Positions 1 to 12,882 of a stretch of 64,000 bases of DNA are shown one piece after another. How positions within the stretch are numbered: the stretch's first letter is position 1; each line of letters begins with the position of its first letter. Below the pieces are notes generated by a model. That model made no database searches. It saw only the letters and a program-made list of their open reading frames with translations, and had not been told where the DNA came from. A program made the position numbers and the translations under genes. The stretch is from Malania oleifera (Eukaryota > Streptophyta > Magnoliopsida > Santalales > Ximeniaceae), in assembly GCF_029873635.1 (NCBI RefSeq), contig NC_080428.1:62739957-62803956 (forward strand), in the 5' to 3' direction.

Positions 1-42
1 TCTCCTAAAGAAGTATCTTGCTTTTTTTTCAGAGTATCTCTT

Positions 43-167
43 AAAAAGAGCCGCAAGTGAGTTGAGTTGAGTCAACATATAGTAATCTCAAGCTTGGCTC
101 ATTTATTTATAAGCGAGGTTGAGTTTAGCTCGAGTTTAAAGTTTTCTATTCCAACTCGACTCATTCA

Positions 168-198
<31 letters not shown>

Positions 199-221
199 CA
201 TACATGCATACATACATACAC

Positions 222-286
<65 letters not shown>

Positions 287-830
287 TCGAGCTCAGCTCG
301 AACCGACTTGAGTAAAGCTCATTTCACACATAAATGAGCCAAACTCGAGCTTGAACTCAAGCTTGACTTGGTTGAAACTAATTTCAAATTGATAAACAAA
401 TCAAATCACTAAACTAATTAAATTAATTGATAATTGATAAATATAATTTGAGAAAAATATATTTTAAAGTAAAACTTAAAATCAAATATTTAATGTGAAT
501 AATACTGAATTTTTTCATGACCCTAATATTTAGTTATTTCACAAGTCTAATATCAAGTTGGTTCACGAGTTACTAACAAACTAGTAAATGAGCCAGCTCA
601 CGAGCTATTAAACGAGTTGTGAGGCTCGTGAGCTATTAAATGAATCAGCTTGCGAGGCTAACAAGACAAGTATGAACCAAGTTAAACTCAACTCGTTTAG
701 TTGACAAGTTCGAAATTTGAGCTTAAGCTCAACTCATTTAACTCATTTAACTTAATAAACGAGTTCAAGTGAGTCATTATCGAATAAAGTATCGAGTAGC
801 TCACGAGCAGTTTGACTTATTTATAATCCT
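43..830. repeat. Degenerate GAGCTCGAG-type interspersed repeat, copy 1
   Basis: The stretch is built from many short variants of ACTCGAGCT, AACTCGAGC, GAGCTCAAC and AAACGAG on both strands, so it is rich in self-complementary words. A compound microsatellite interrupts it. Similar text recurs at 47930-48210 and 59690-59855, so it is a dispersed family and not local noise. No coding potential is seen. Such repeats are common in plant genomes, probably as non-autonomous elements, but I cannot assign a superfamily and see no clear target duplication. Confidence 0.5.
169..282. repeat. Compound microsatellite (GT)n-(CATA)n-(TA)n
   Basis: A (GT)n run is followed directly by CATA tetranucleotides and then a pure (TA)n run. 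The open frame across it encodes only low-complexity repeats and is not a gene. Confidence 0.9.
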
Positions 831-1020
831 ACTCTTAAAACAAGCCTCTAACCCACTTCATGAACAACGAACAAATGATTTTCTATGAATTATTTTTCTT
901 GTGCAAGCTCCTATTCTTGTAACTTTTTTGTAACATAATATTCAAGAACCTCACCCATTCAGCATGAATTATTGATAGAGTGTAGGATCAGAGGTATATA
1001 ATTAATTCATATACATATAT

Positions 1021-3150
1021 TGTAACGACCCGGCCCTTTATACGGACCCAGACGTCACTCACTCATACATAATACTTGTACCTGTTCTAGATACATAAAC
1101 AATCCGCCCTAAACAGGGACATACGGGTGTAACTCATACATAATAATAATAAAGTAAATGTTGCGAAAAAAACATAAACATTCATTGGGATTTCTACTAG
1201 ACTTATACCAGAGCCTACTAATACATCCATAATTTACATAAAACCAAATATAGAATAAATCTTGTTATTACAAACCTCCAAAAAGGAATTTCACTTCTTA
1301 AGTTTAATACAAGATCCAAATGCTTACATAAGCTAAACCAAAAATCCGATCTCCCCAGTCCCTTTAGCTACTAGGACCGATGTACTGATGGACCTGAAAA
1401 CAAAGGTTGGATGATAGGATGAGATACCTCTCAGTAAGGAAGAAAGTGTTACAACAGTGTGTGACTGCATATATGCACATTTTCATACAAACTCATACAT
1501 TTGAAACATTTGTTTATAATACTGTATCATATAACATTTATCTACACATCAAATATTTAAATCATGCATATGATTATTAAAACACCTCCAGCTTGATATG
1601 ACAATTTGCCTATTTACCCCATGGCACGGATTGTGCACTGATTGCCTCTGATAGTGTCCTGTTCATGCAGACAAAGTCGAACATCTTTATAGTCCGACCG
1701 CCCCCTGGTTTATTTTTACTAGCAGCTTACTAACTCCTCGCAAGTCGACCATCTAATATTCCCATACTGATTTTCTCATGTATGGTTGCACTACCAGCAT
1801 CAGTACCTAGCCCTAAGAGTTTATTTCAACCCTCGAACTGGAGTATCTTTCAACCCCTTTTTCTGAAGTTTCTTTCAACTTCTTTTGGTCACAAGCTGTG
1901 GTTCCAATATCATATATACAATTTATAGCAAAATAGTAACCTGTGCAATTCCTATATTTTTCACAAATTCAGATAATCTCATTGGGTTCAAACCAGCGCC
2001 TTTCCACTCAGTTTACCCCTTTTTGTTTACTGATTCAGTTTGGTGTATCACCGGCCTCCGTTTTTCACATTCTCAGTATAACAAATTGGAACTTCGTTCT
2101 CATATCTATATCAATAGTATAGAAAATTCATACATTTCCATTTCAACATATTCAGTATAACAAATTGGAACTCCGTTCCCATAATCTATATCAATAGTAT
2201 AGAAAATTCATACATTTCTATTTTAACATATATCACACAAGTTTAATCCCAAAACCCGCTAAATGATAGAAATCCAGTAACCATCATTTAAATGAATAAA
2301 TAAATGATTCGAGCATCTCCTACTATAGTATAAACACAAATAAATGATTTTTGTAAAGTTTGGAGATTATACTCCGAAATCCTCGTTTTTACCAAAAACC
2401 GTAAAATCGTAAAACAGACATTTCTACTCAGTAGAATTTAGAAAATAAACAGTTAAATCTTACATAATAACATAAACTAGCTTTTTAGTGGTTTGGTTTT
2501 TCCAAAAATATTGTTGTAATTAAATTCCCCTTACCTTACACTCAAAATGAAACTTCGTACGAACACGGTCCAAATCGACAACCCGAGATCCTGGAAACCT
2601 AAAACCACAGAATATCTTACTATATTTTCTACTACTATCCAAATATCCAATCAAAACTGAAATCAGATCCTTACCTCGATTTTTGGGGAAACCCAAAAAT
2701 CTCCGAAACTACGATCCGATCCACTAGCATTGTAGAGTTTCCTCTTCTGATCCACGCAGTACCCTCCGTTTTTGGAAATGAACGATGAATAACGAAGAAT
2801 CTTAGAGAGAGAGATAGAGGAATTTTGTTGGTAGAGAGAGAGAGAGAGAGAGAGAGAAAGAGTTTGGAAGCAAACTTAGCTTCTAAGCAACTAAAATGGA
2901 TATTTATAGGGCCTTTGACCAAGTCCAATTCGTCGACGAGGCGGTGTCTTTGTTGACGAATCCACCACACGGCTCGTCAACGAGGCCATCCCTTCGTCGC
3001 TGAGTTCAAGTTCCGAATATTTCTCTGATCCGCTCGGTATTTGCTCGTCGATAAGGTTCTGAATTTCGTCAACGAGGATTTGAAGGACTTCGTCGACAAA
3101 CATGACCCTTCGTCAACAAACGCAGCTTATTTCGAGTTTGGGTCTCTACA
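1021..3150 (-). mobile_element. Solo LTR of a Ty3/gypsy element (family 'TGTAACGACCC'), TSD TATAT
   Basis: It begins TGTAACGACCC and ends GGTCTCTACA, flanked on both sides by TATAT (1016-1020 and 3151-3155). No gag or pol adjoins, so it looks like a solo LTR. Read on the - strand it has the same layout as the LTRs of the complete element at 15591-24681: an array of CGTCGACGA-like palindromes (about 2928-3117), a TATAAATA box (2901-2908), a CT-rich start region (complement of the GA run at 2833-2860), and a conserved block (about 1419-1440) related to CTGAGAGGTGTCTCACCCC. The duplication is low complexity, so it is weaker proof than the terminal motifs. Confidence 0.8.
2074..2231. repeat. Two-copy 79-bp tandem duplication inside the solo LTR
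   Basis: CAGTATAACAAATTGGAACT starts at 2074 and again at 2153, and the following sequence stays highly similar for the whole unit, including an ATCAATAGTATAGAAAATTC segment. It is confined to this LTR copy. Confidence 0.85.
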
Positions 3151-3422
3151 TATATATTATATTTATATAGCTGTATATGAATCACTTTGAATTATTGAAT
3201 TGGCATGACGATGTTTAAGCTTTGAAACATTTCAAAAAATTAGTACTTAAAAAAAAAAAAAAAAAAGGTTAATGATTTAGACAAAAATTTTGAAAATTTT
3301 TTTCTTGTAGTGATTGTGTTATTAAGACTTAATTGTGCTTTTGTATAACACGAGATTTTGGTCTTTTTTTCTTTTGGATCTTGGATTTTATGGACAACAT
3401 AATTAAAATTAATTTGATTCAC

Positions 3423-4072
3423 TTCTCAATCCCATGGAACCATCTGCCCAGGTCCTCATCTTGCTGAGCAATTATTACAATTTCCTGATGATAATCTCTC
3501 TGTCAAGGAAATACAGCAATTTCTCGGCATCATTAATTACATTAGAGACTTTATCCCGCATGCAAGTCAATTCACCAGCGCCTTGTCACAGCTTTTGAAA
3601 AAGAAGCCACCCCCATGGGGCCCTGACCAGACATAGACTGTCAACAATCTCAAGAGAGCTGCAAAGGATCCACCACCTCTAACTATTCCATCTACAAGAA
3701 ATCTTATCCTCCAGTCAGACGCTAGTGACCATTATTGGGGTGCTTTACTGCTTAAAGAAAAGGACAACAAAAGATCCTATTGTGGACACGCCAGTGGAGA
3801 ATTCAAAGAATCCCAAAAGCATTATCATACTGTCTTCAAAGAAATTATTACAGTAAAAAATGGAATTCAGAAATTTGACTTTTATGTCAGATCAAAGCAT
3901 TTTATGATTGAAATGGACAACTCATCTTTCCCAAAAATGCTTGAATTCTGAAATAAGATTCTTCCTGATCCACAGATTCTCATACTGAAAATTGGTTTTC
4001 CAGATTTACTTCTCTGTGAAGCATATAAAAGGCGATCACAATGTTCTCGCTGATATGTTATCTCGCCTTAGG
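3423..4072 (+). pseudogene. Endogenous pararetrovirus (Caulimoviridae-like) reverse transcriptase/RNase H relic
   Basis: In the + frame one reads the RT thumb motif QQFLGIINYI (about 3510-3540), an RNase H start with LQSDASD (about 3711), a FKEIITV...SFPKML segment (about 3836-3943), and the RNase H end KHIKG...LADMLSR (about 4021-4065). The FKEI/EMD/SFPKML wording is typical of plant pararetroviruses of the family Caulimoviridae and unlike the Ty3/gypsy pol elsewhere in the window. The frame is broken by stops near 3636 and 3949 and by a frameshift near 3985, and the upstream movement, coat and protease regions are absent. It is a dead genomic fossil. A diverged gypsy pol is the alternative. 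Confidence 0.7.
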
Positions 4073-4939
4073 AAAACTTCCTATCTTATCGCAAAACACC
4101 GAGCCATTCCATTAATCCTCATAGCCTCATCCTCCTCTTCACCACCAGATATCCTTTACCTTGGTGCCTCTTCCCAGATACAGTTCCCTCCAGAGATACC
4201 TCTAGAGATCACTGACGCCTCCAAAATCATATCCTATGCCAAGACCTTCTATGGCTACTATGCAAGTCTAATAGACCATCACCTAACCTTCCCATCTTAC
4301 CATTTCCTCAATCCTTACATCTTCAAGCCATCATCCTTTAATACTCATGTATTATGGTATATATGGTATATCTCTGTTTTACAGGTACATGCCATATTCC
4401 TCCCACTCCAGGAGACGTACGCTTATCTTGATGATCAAGCCAATCAAAAATCCCTATTTTGGACCTTCCTCTAGCTGTTTGATCCTCTGTTCACTTGGAG
4501 AAAGAAATTGACTACCCTAATGGGTAATCACAACCTTTGGAAGATGGACCCAGCTGAAGCAACCACAGTACACAGTATCTTCATTCTGCATAGACCATAT
4601 TTCTACAATTCAAACAAGAACCTCTTATGGTCCCAGAATCAAGTCTACGAATGGGATACGCTGTATAACTTCCCCAGCACATGGCCCAGCTACAATCCTT
4701 CACTATTGAATCATCTCTGTGAAATGAACAATCTACAGTTCCGCTATAAACTCGTCAAAGCCATTCCAGATGAGATTCCAGCTCCTAAACCACCTGACAA
4801 GGACCGCACTAATCATGATCGTATGGATACTGATGAAGATTATCCTTGGGATCCGCCAACTTACCACCATCCGATCTATGGAGAAATCACGGATGAGGAT
4901 TACATCAACCTCAACCTCTCTCCGTCTCATCGCATCTAG
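4073..4939 (+). pseudogene. C-terminal part of the pararetrovirus polyprotein-like ORF, broken
   Basis: Open frames 3992-4474 and 4508-4939 continue directly from the RNase H end, separated by a stop at 4472-4474. The second ends in an acidic/proline-rich tail (around PPTYHHP and DEDYINL) before the TAG at 4937-4939. I know no domain in it. Its position just after RNase H suggests the C-terminal tail of a caulimovirid ORF, but this is inference from context. No zinc-binding integrase HHCC or DDE motif is seen, which supports a pararetrovirus over a gypsy element. Confidence 0.5.
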
Positions 4940-5266
4940 CCCCACATGTTGTTTACTTTATGTATTATTGTCACCAAAGTCCACAATGGTGGGCCACTTT
5001 ATGTCTACTTATGTTATAAGTTTGTGTGTAAGTCAAAAGTTGTTGGCCTTACAGTCAGAAGTTGTTGCATAATTAAAGGTGGTGGGTCACTCCCGCACAA
5101 ATGCACCCGCCCATGTGTTGTCACCTTTTAATTATGTCAGTTGTTAGTAGTCGCTAAAGTCTTCAACCACTTTAGCTTTATGTCGTTGTCTACTTTATGT
5201 GTTTATCATATTTGCTTTATATCTGTAAAATTCTTGCTTCTCGTGTAAGTCTTGGGGGTCTCAGAC
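4940..5266 (+). other. Non-coding stretch following the pararetrovirus ORF
   Basis: No long ORF. It is rich in GTTGT and TTTATGT words with a weak TATA-like TTTATATCTG near 5216. By position it could be the intergenic region of the integrated pararetrovirus, but nothing diagnostic, such as a tRNA-Met primer site, was found. It ends where an LTR-like sequence begins. Confidence 0.3.
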
Positions 5267-5862
5267 TATCACGCCCAGAACCCGAAAATAGGACCCGGGG
5301 GTGAATTTAGCAACCTAACTTGTCTCTGTATCAATTTAAATATACTTGATACAATACAAATAGGAGGGTCCGACCCCGTGGGGTACACGGTTGCCCTATA
5401 TACATACTCATATACCAATCCATACTCATCAGATACGCAGCGGAATATGGGCTTTTATACATAAACAAGATCATACCAGAGTCTATACAAACTAGGACAT
5501 ACATTCTCATAATTACAACACGTACCCCAGGTGTCTACAAACTATCTTGACAACTTGGATACCAAAACTCGTACCCAAAAGGTACTAGCAATAGCTACGA
5601 CACCCCTTCCTTCCGTACGCTAGGATGCTACTTACCGCTACCTGAAGAACCTGAAAAACATTGTACGTACATTCGAGGTGAGACACCTCTCAGTAAGGAA
5701 GAAAACATTTTATATTAGTGTGTGGCATACCAGTGTCATTTTACATACTTCATAACACTATACATACGATGCAGTTTGAAACAATTCGTACAGTTTCATA
5801 CAATTCCATACAATTCCAGTATTTTTAGAAAACCATTCCAGTTCATACGATACCAAAACATA

Positions 5863-5912
5863 CATACATACATACATACATACATACATACATACATACA
5901 TACATACATACG
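5863..5912. repeat. (CATA)n microsatellite
   Basis: About twelve CATA tetranucleotides in a row inside the LTR-like copy. Confidence 0.95.
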
Positions 5913-5944
5913 GTCAGTGTCGTCACACTAGTTCGTAACTACAT

Positions 5945-6240
5945 AAGGTCACCTCATCTCACAGCCATTACATTGCTACATACGCAACTACGCTGCGACG
6001 ATCAAGGCCCAATAGTGATTACATTGCTCCATATGCAACTGCACAAGGTCACCTAGTCTCACAGCGATTACATTGCTACACACGTAACTATGAAGCGACG
6101 ACTCAGGCCCAATAGTGATTACATTGCTACATATGCAACTACACAAGGTCACCTAGTCTCATCACGATTACATTGCCACATCCACACCTACGCTGCGACG
6201 ACCTAGGCCCACAGTGATTACATTGCTACATACAGTGTAG
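5945..6240. repeat. Three-copy 100-bp tandem repeat inside the LTR-like copy
   Basis: AAGGTCACCT begins units at 5945, 6045 and 6145. Each unit contains GATTACATTGC twice, so the 100-bp unit is itself built from two related halves. CTGCGACGA or AGCGACGA occurs once per unit. Confidence 0.9.
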
Positions 6241-7336
6241 AACACACCCTTCGGTGACCAGCCGGATCATACTGGTGATATTTCACACCCCGGATATAGA
6301 GCCGGCCACTCCCGCCTACAGTAGTTAACCGATACATGGCTGTTTTACAAATCCTTGGAATCATTTTGGAACTCACGTTCCTATACATTTCAGCGTACAG
6401 TAATTAGCCGCCACATAGCTGTTTTACAAATATCTGGAACAAATACATACAACCATACATACCACACTTATTTGGTTTACGGCAAATCATATCATTTACA
6501 ATTTCCAGTATACAGTTTATGCAAATATGGATTACGGTCACCTCAATAATACAGTTTCAATGTAACAAATAGTTTTCCAATCAAAGTAGGGATGATACCT
6601 GAAATCCCTAATTTTCTCAAAAATTGTAACTCGAAAATCTCACATTTTTTACCCGATAGATTTCCCCAAATAAGTAGTCAAAACATACATACGATTGTAA
6701 CCTACAAGCTTACGGATTCAGATTTCAAAAATGAACTGATATAAACAGAATCCCTTTACCTTAACCCGAATTCCAACTACGAACTTTACGGTCCCAAAAC
6801 TATGAACCGAGACTCCAAAACCTACAAACCACAATACAATACTTACTTACAATCCGTATTACTACACATATACTGAATCAAAAATGAAAATCGAGCCTTA
6901 CCTCAATTTTAGCTCGAAACCCGAAATCCTCCAAAACGAGATTCTAATCGGCTAGAAACGTAGAGGATCCTTCACTGATCCTTGCAGTATCGTTGGATTC
7001 ATGAATTGGGAAACAATCGGAAAACAAAACTAGAGAGAAAGAGTGTAGGGAGAGTTCTAGAGAGAGAGAGAGTATTTAGGAAACTTAGTCCCAAAGCAAT
7101 CAAAATATCCCTTTATAGGACCTTTGACCCAGGCGATTTCGTCGACGAGATGGCATCCTCGTCGACGAGGTCTTCAGAAATTTCGTCGATAAATCCTGAT
7201 ATTTCCAACTTCCAGGCCTCTCGACTTTTTCTCATCGACGAGCCTCTGAATTTCGTCAACGAGAAGCCTTTTACCTTCGTTGGCGAATTATGGCCTCGTC
7301 GATGAAGTCTGTGCAAATTCCATTTAGTAAAAGATC

Positions 7337-8674
7337 ATGATAGCTCGTGTTAGTGCATCCCCTTCATGTAAGGGAAGATTGGTCATACACCCACCAGTAT
7401 TCTGTGGTGATAACTATGATGTATGGAAATTCAGAATGACTGTGTATGTGAAAGCTTTAAATTGAAAATTTTGGAATGTCATTGATCAAGGTGATAGTGT
7501 GTCTGTTAAATCCATTGGTTGTACTAGTGTTCCTAAATCTGAGTGCGAATTGAATGATCATGTTAGGAACTTAGTGCAGGTAAATTTTGATGCCATGAAT
7601 ACCTTACTACATGCTTTAGATTCTAATATTTTATGTGAGATTATGGCATGTAGCAATGCTAAGGAGATCTGAGATGAACTTGAGAGGAGATATGGAGGAC
7701 CCATGCAAGACAAGGTGATCTCTCCATATGACTCAAGTTCTACTAATCTTGAAGGAGGTAACTAGTGCTTTGTTGCTTTAACTGATAATAAGGTTATCTC
7801 TAATCCTTCTGTTTTAGTAGATAAATATGAAAATGATTCATGTGTTGATTTGAATGATGTGTCTGATTGTGAATCATATGATAGTACTGATGATGAAAGC
7901 ATGTCAACTTATGAAGAATTGCAGATTGAATATGTTAGGACTCATAAGTTACTTGTTAAATGTAATAAAAAATATTTTATTTTGGAGAACAAGTATGAAA
8001 CATGCATGAATGAATTTGAATCTAAAATTCTTGTTAAAAGAGAAAATGACCTGAAAATTAAAAGGCTGGTAAGCAAGAATGAATTCTTAGAAAAGGAATT
8101 GACTGTCTTGAAATCTAAAATTTCTAATGATAATAATAAAGACCATCTGATTGCAGAACTTGAACAAAAGGCAAACAATATGACTAAGGAATTCATTAAG
8201 CTTCAAGATGTTTGTAAGGGTCTTAAAAATTTGAAAACAAAAGAGTTAGAAAAGAAAATAGAGGATCAGTCTAAGATCATTCACACATTCACTAGAGGTA
8301 AGGACAACTTTGATAAGTTGTTAGGATCACAAAAAATGACCTTAGATAGGGAAGGTATAGGTTACAACGGAATTGGAAATAGAAAGAAGAAAAACCTATA
8401 CGTGGGATACTTTGTTAAGGAGTCCAAAGATTGTGCTAGTACCTTTTTCGATCCTTATACACATTCCTATTGTGTTTTATGTAAAAAAAAGAGGCACATA
8501 AAATTTGATTGCCCGTTTAAAAGGAAATGTGTTAAATGCAAACAGGTCTGGAGAGTCAAGGTACCATCTAGTCCTAACCCATTAGGAATCAAAGATAGAA
8601 AAATGGTATGTGTTGTTAAGAAAACAAACCCCTTGAAATTCAAGGAAGAATTTACTCAAACAAGAATTACATGA
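7337..8674 (+). pseudogene. Ty1/copia (SIRE-like) gag relic
   Basis: The frame opens with ATG at 7337. It carries a copia gag N-terminus (VIHPPVFCGDNYDVWKFRM), then stops near 7465 and 7672 and apparent internal loss. An intact frame from 7850 to 8674 follows: an acidic DSTDDES segment, about 120 residues of Lys/Glu/Leu-rich predicted coiled coil, a GKDNFDKLLGSQK motif (about residue 150), and a zinc-knuckle remnant (CVLCKKKRHIKFDCPFKRKC). Coiled-coil gag with one CCHC knuckle is usual for SIRE/Maximus-type copia elements. Protease, integrase and RT do not follow, so the element is defective. Confidence 0.75.
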
Positions 8675-10676
8675 TCACATAATTCTTCCTTAGCATTTAG
8701 GATTAGCTATAGGGGGTAGTGTTGTCTAAAGGCTTAAGAAATGGTTCGGGCTGAAACCTTAAAAACTTAGTATTTGTCCACTATTCAAAATTTTACACAC
8801 TAAGGATCTTGAAAAATTAAGCCAATATGGAAATTCAAGCAAAATAACCAATCTGAACTTAATGCATATATTCCTTGGTTGAAATATGAAATTATTGGCC
8901 ACTTGAATAAAAATTCACTTCCAAATGGACATGACATGTTTGCCTTGCATTTAAATTTTAAATTGCTTAACTCACGCTTAAATATGAATATCTAATGTTA
9001 AGCATACTCTGTCCATTGCACAAGTATGAATTTTAGGAAATGAAGTTAAAAATCTTGTCATAAACTCATCTTGAAAGCCTAAAATGCCTAATAAAATGTT
9101 TAATCATCACTCTAGGCTTGAAGCACTATTGATCATAAATTCTAAATATTTCTAGTGCTTATTAAAAGACATCTTTTCTCTTGATCAAAACTAGAGGCAT
9201 CCCTTTGAGCTTAAATTATAAATCCTCTAATTTTTGTTTATATCCTCCATAGGAACTCTTTACCATACCACAATCACATCAGGTAAAGATCCACCCTCTC
9301 ATTGGTTCATATCCTTGCTCCAAAATTGTGATCATATCTAAAGGATATAGTCTAATCACCAAAGAGCGTCAGTTACTAGTTATTCATATCCTCCACAATG
9401 CTCTTTGCCAGAATAAGTTAGGACATATTCTTTAAAATGCTTATCTTGTACAATGTCCTACTACTACCAAAATACTCTTCCAAACATAATAGATATTAAA
9501 ACTTTAAGAGTATTTATTTTAATTCGCTTCATAAGCTCTCCAACTTTAAATCAAATAATTTAGAGCTTCATCTTCGCGAATTAAGTTAAATGGCTAATAT
9601 GATTGCTATTGGTTTCAACATATATGAAAAAACAATAACTGAGGAACCTATGCATAAATGATAAGAAAGACAAACCATTTGAACTTAGGCCTCTCACGTA
9701 TTGTAAATCATAAGAAAAGAGGCAAATATAGGCTTAGAACTCTCAAAGAAATATTCATTGTGACTTTTTGGTCCGTTAAACCTAAGAAGTCAAAGCCAAG
9801 CTAGAATCATTGAAAATATTATAACTCTTGGCTGAAGAACTAGAAAATGAAAAAGACATTAAATGAGTCGAGTGTATAATTGAGGGGGAGCATTCATCTT
9901 TCATATCTATATACTTTAAAATGCTCTCAATTTTTTATTTATGCTTATATGTCTGTATGCTCTTGTGAGAACAACTCTGCACTAATCTCATAACTATCCA
10001 TTGTTAGTTACTATTCATATCATCTGTTGGATAGTTCATTTCTTTGATGAGTTGTTGATTGAACTATTGGAAAGCATGCTTGTGTTGAAAGCCTCCTGCA
10101 TGGCAGGTGCAGTGATATAATATGCATGCTTGTTGTGGATATTAGGTTGTGGCTTGCTTTATATGATTTATCTGTTGAAAACCACCCACTATCAGGTACA
10201 AGTTTTATGGAAAAACGTCCAATTTACAGACAGAATGCTACCGAAATTTCGGTAGATTTTTCCCAAAATAAAACTTTGTACAAAGATGATTATGATAAAA
10301 CAAATGTTAAAATATTTTTAAAAGGATGAGTGAAAACTAATTGAAAATTAAATTTCATCCTAACATAATCATCAGGTAGTTAAAGGAGCTCAACTCTATT
10401 CCTATAAAAAGATCATAAACGACTCACATGCATCACCTTCATTTATTGAATATCAAGGCTCTTCTGAATTCCCTGAACATTATATCCAATGCTTAAAGGC
10501 TTATGATTTGATATGGAGTGTTCTTGGGTCATGAACATTAGTGCATGCCTTAATATATACTCTCTGATGCATCTATGGTCTATAAGGACAACTATACTAA
10601 TCAAGTGACAAATGTAATTGACAAATACTCAATATAGTTGATTTTAAAGATTTGGATTGATGACTTATACTACTAG
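8675..10676 (+). other. Non-coding 3' part of the copia element, left half
   Basis: No recognisable pol. A purine tract ATTGAGGGGGAGCATT (about 9882-9897) resembles the polypurine tracts of SIRE-like elements. A segment at about 10185-10275 (caggtac, ggaaaa, gctaccgaaatttc, ttttcccaaaa) recurs in diverged form at about 14175-14265, so part of this region was duplicated within the element. It is interrupted at 10677 by a solo LTR. Confidence 0.5.
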
Positions 10677-11257
10677 TGTAACAACCTGCTTAAATTTTCA
10701 CTCATTTTTTTTTATAATAAAACCAATGTAGTAAATCCAGCAGATCATAATCAACCTGAACTCGTGGGTACCAGGGATACATCAGAAAATAATACGGAAG
10801 CCTAAGTAGCAAGAAACATAAAATCATACACATGTAATACAACGTATCCAACATCACTCATCACAATACCAAAGTTACTACATCCATTGTATTTATATAT
10901 ACACAATACACAACCCAAAAGATGTCCCAGGGTCACTTCTCAAAAGTCCATCTGACCCTATCAAAGTACTTACCCTTTAGAAAGGACATATCAGCAATAA
11001 CTACCTCAGCGGAGCTTTATTCGCTCTCCTATCAGGGGCTCCTGAAATGATCATATAATTTGGGGTGAGACACCTCTTAGTAAGGGAAATAAACTAATAC
11101 TAGTGTGTGACAACATGAGTTTATCCGTGTTATACATAAAAGTATATATATATATATATAAGCATATTTAGTAAATATGTCTGTATTATTTCTGGGAAAA
11201 ACATGCAGAATCATAGCATGGCAGAACATAATGGATTTTCATAGCATAATTCATCTC

Positions 11258-11261
<4 letters not shown>

Positions 11262-11349
<88 letters not shown>
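11262..11349. repeat. (AAT)n microsatellite
   Basis: About 29 uninterrupted AAT/ATA trinucleotides inside the solo LTR. The chromovirus 5' LTR carries its own (AAT)n tract in a different place. Confidence 0.95.
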
Positions 11350-11764
11350 TAAAAACAACCATGGTAAGTTAGCTGGCTGTTGTCATGTATTATCCCCATA
11401 TAACTGGGTTGTGTGGCTTGAAGGCGGGACTTAATAATGGTTGGTTGACCACCGTCAAGTCAAAAGTACAGTCTGTAAGTCTGATGGGTCTGCCAAACCT
11501 AGTCCGTACACCAGGGGCGTCCACACTTCTTAAAACCACATCTACTATCCGTCCTCACGCTACTCCGCACAGCAGCATTAACACAATATCATGATGATCA
11601 TGAACGCATAGCAACGCTAACGTGCAAGTGCTAGTCTAGACCAAGCCAACCAGGTTCTGATAACATATAACATAAAATCAAACTATGATACATGAATATT
11701 TCATACTAGCAATTGCCAAGTTAATCATCACATCACTTTGCATTTATATATATCATGAAAATCA

Positions 11765-12005
11765 TTGGCCCGTACGCCAACATTTCATATTTTACCATAG
11801 CTCAACCCGTACGCCAGTAAATCATATTCATAGCTCGGCCTGTACACCGGTAAACATATTCATAGCTCGGCCCAAACATATCCATAGCTCGGCTCATACA
11901 CTGGCAAAATATATCCATAACTCGGCCCATACACCGGCAAACATATCCATAGCTCGACCCATACGTCGGCAAAACATAGAAAATTCTCGGCCCGTATGTC
12001 GATTT
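11765..12005. repeat. Tandem array of about 30-36 bp units (CTCGGCCCATACACCGGCA type)
   Basis: Six to seven degenerate units, each with CATAGCTCGGCCC and a CCGTACGCC/CATACACCGG part. The LTR at 28240-29909 holds only about two equivalent units (around 29069-29125, opposite orientation), so this array expanded in one LTR lineage. Confidence 0.8.
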
Positions 12006-12882
12006 TTTCATTTTTCAAAAATAATTCCATATTATTATCATATTCCCAGAAAACAGTAATTCATCATAAATTCTACTCATGCCACACAAAATGGGTATTA
12101 TGTATATTCAGAACATATCATCATTTTAATAGTATTTTCCAACATAATGCATAAATATATATAAATACATATATTTCCTTGAAATAAAATGCTATAAAAT
12201 CATACTTATAATTTTCATAGTCAACTAGCTTAGTTTATCCCCTTACCTGATTCCTGAAAAGACCCTAAAATAGTCAATCCAACTCCCACAGGTTTCCCCA
12301 TTCAACACCCTGAAAATAACATTTCTCAAAATTAAACTTTAGTACTTCTACGCGTACTACATTTTCTACAACTACAGGGAAAGCCAAATATCGAGTAAAA
12401 GTCTTATCCTGAATTTGGGATGAATTTCCAACTCGTCCAACCGACGATCCACTCTAGCAGATATATAGAGAACTTCCCCAAGAGTGTCATGGTGGTTTCG
12501 GATCATCGATCCGGCAGCAAACGGACCCAGAAATTAAGAGAGAAGGGTAGGGAATCGAAGATGAGAGAGAACGAAGATTCTACGCGAGAGTTTTAGGCCA
12601 AAAATGAAAATTTGACCTATTTATACACTAGCCTTCATCGACGACCCACGTCACCTCGTCGATGAACTCTCTCCTCGTCGACGAAATTCAGAATTTGCCA
12701 AAACATCCTCTCGATACTTTCTCATCGATGAAACACTCCCTTGTCGACGAGACCCTCTTGTTCTCTCGTCGACAAATCCCCTGTGTTCATCGATGAGGAC
12801 TTATTTAATTATTTCTTTTAATTTCCTTTTTTTTTCTTCCCCCTCTTATTATTTAAATTTCATAATTCTTTGGGTCACTACA

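Larger units (their letters stand above)
5267..7320 (-). mobile_element. Ty3/gypsy LTR-like copy with CGTCGACGA array; borders uncertain
   Basis: On the - strand it has the same order as the other LTRs here: a palindrome array (about 7138-7308, several perfect TCGTCGACGA), a TATAAA box (7112-7117), a GA/CT-rich start region (7034-7078), and the conserved block GAGACACCTCTCAGTAAGGA (5681-5700) next to a TTAGTGTGTGGCA segment. The plus-strand beginning (TATCACGCCC...) differs from TGTAACGACCC, so this is a related but distinct subfamily. The far end abuts the gag start at 7337 with no clear CA end or target duplication, so truncation is possible. Confidence 0.65.
10677..12882 (-). mobile_element. 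Solo LTR, same gypsy superfamily, imperfect TSD ACTAG/ACTAC
   Basis: Plus-strand ends are TGTAACAACCTGC and GGTCACTACA, flanked by ACTAG (10672-10676) and ACTAC (12883-12887), matching at four of five bases. On the - strand: palindrome array (about 12637-12800), TATAAATA (12618-12625), a block GATCCGAAACCACCATGACA (complement of about 12487-12506) shared with other copies, and the conserved block GAGACACCTCTTAGTAAGG (about 11066-11084). It sits inside the non-coding part of the copia element. Confidence 0.8.
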
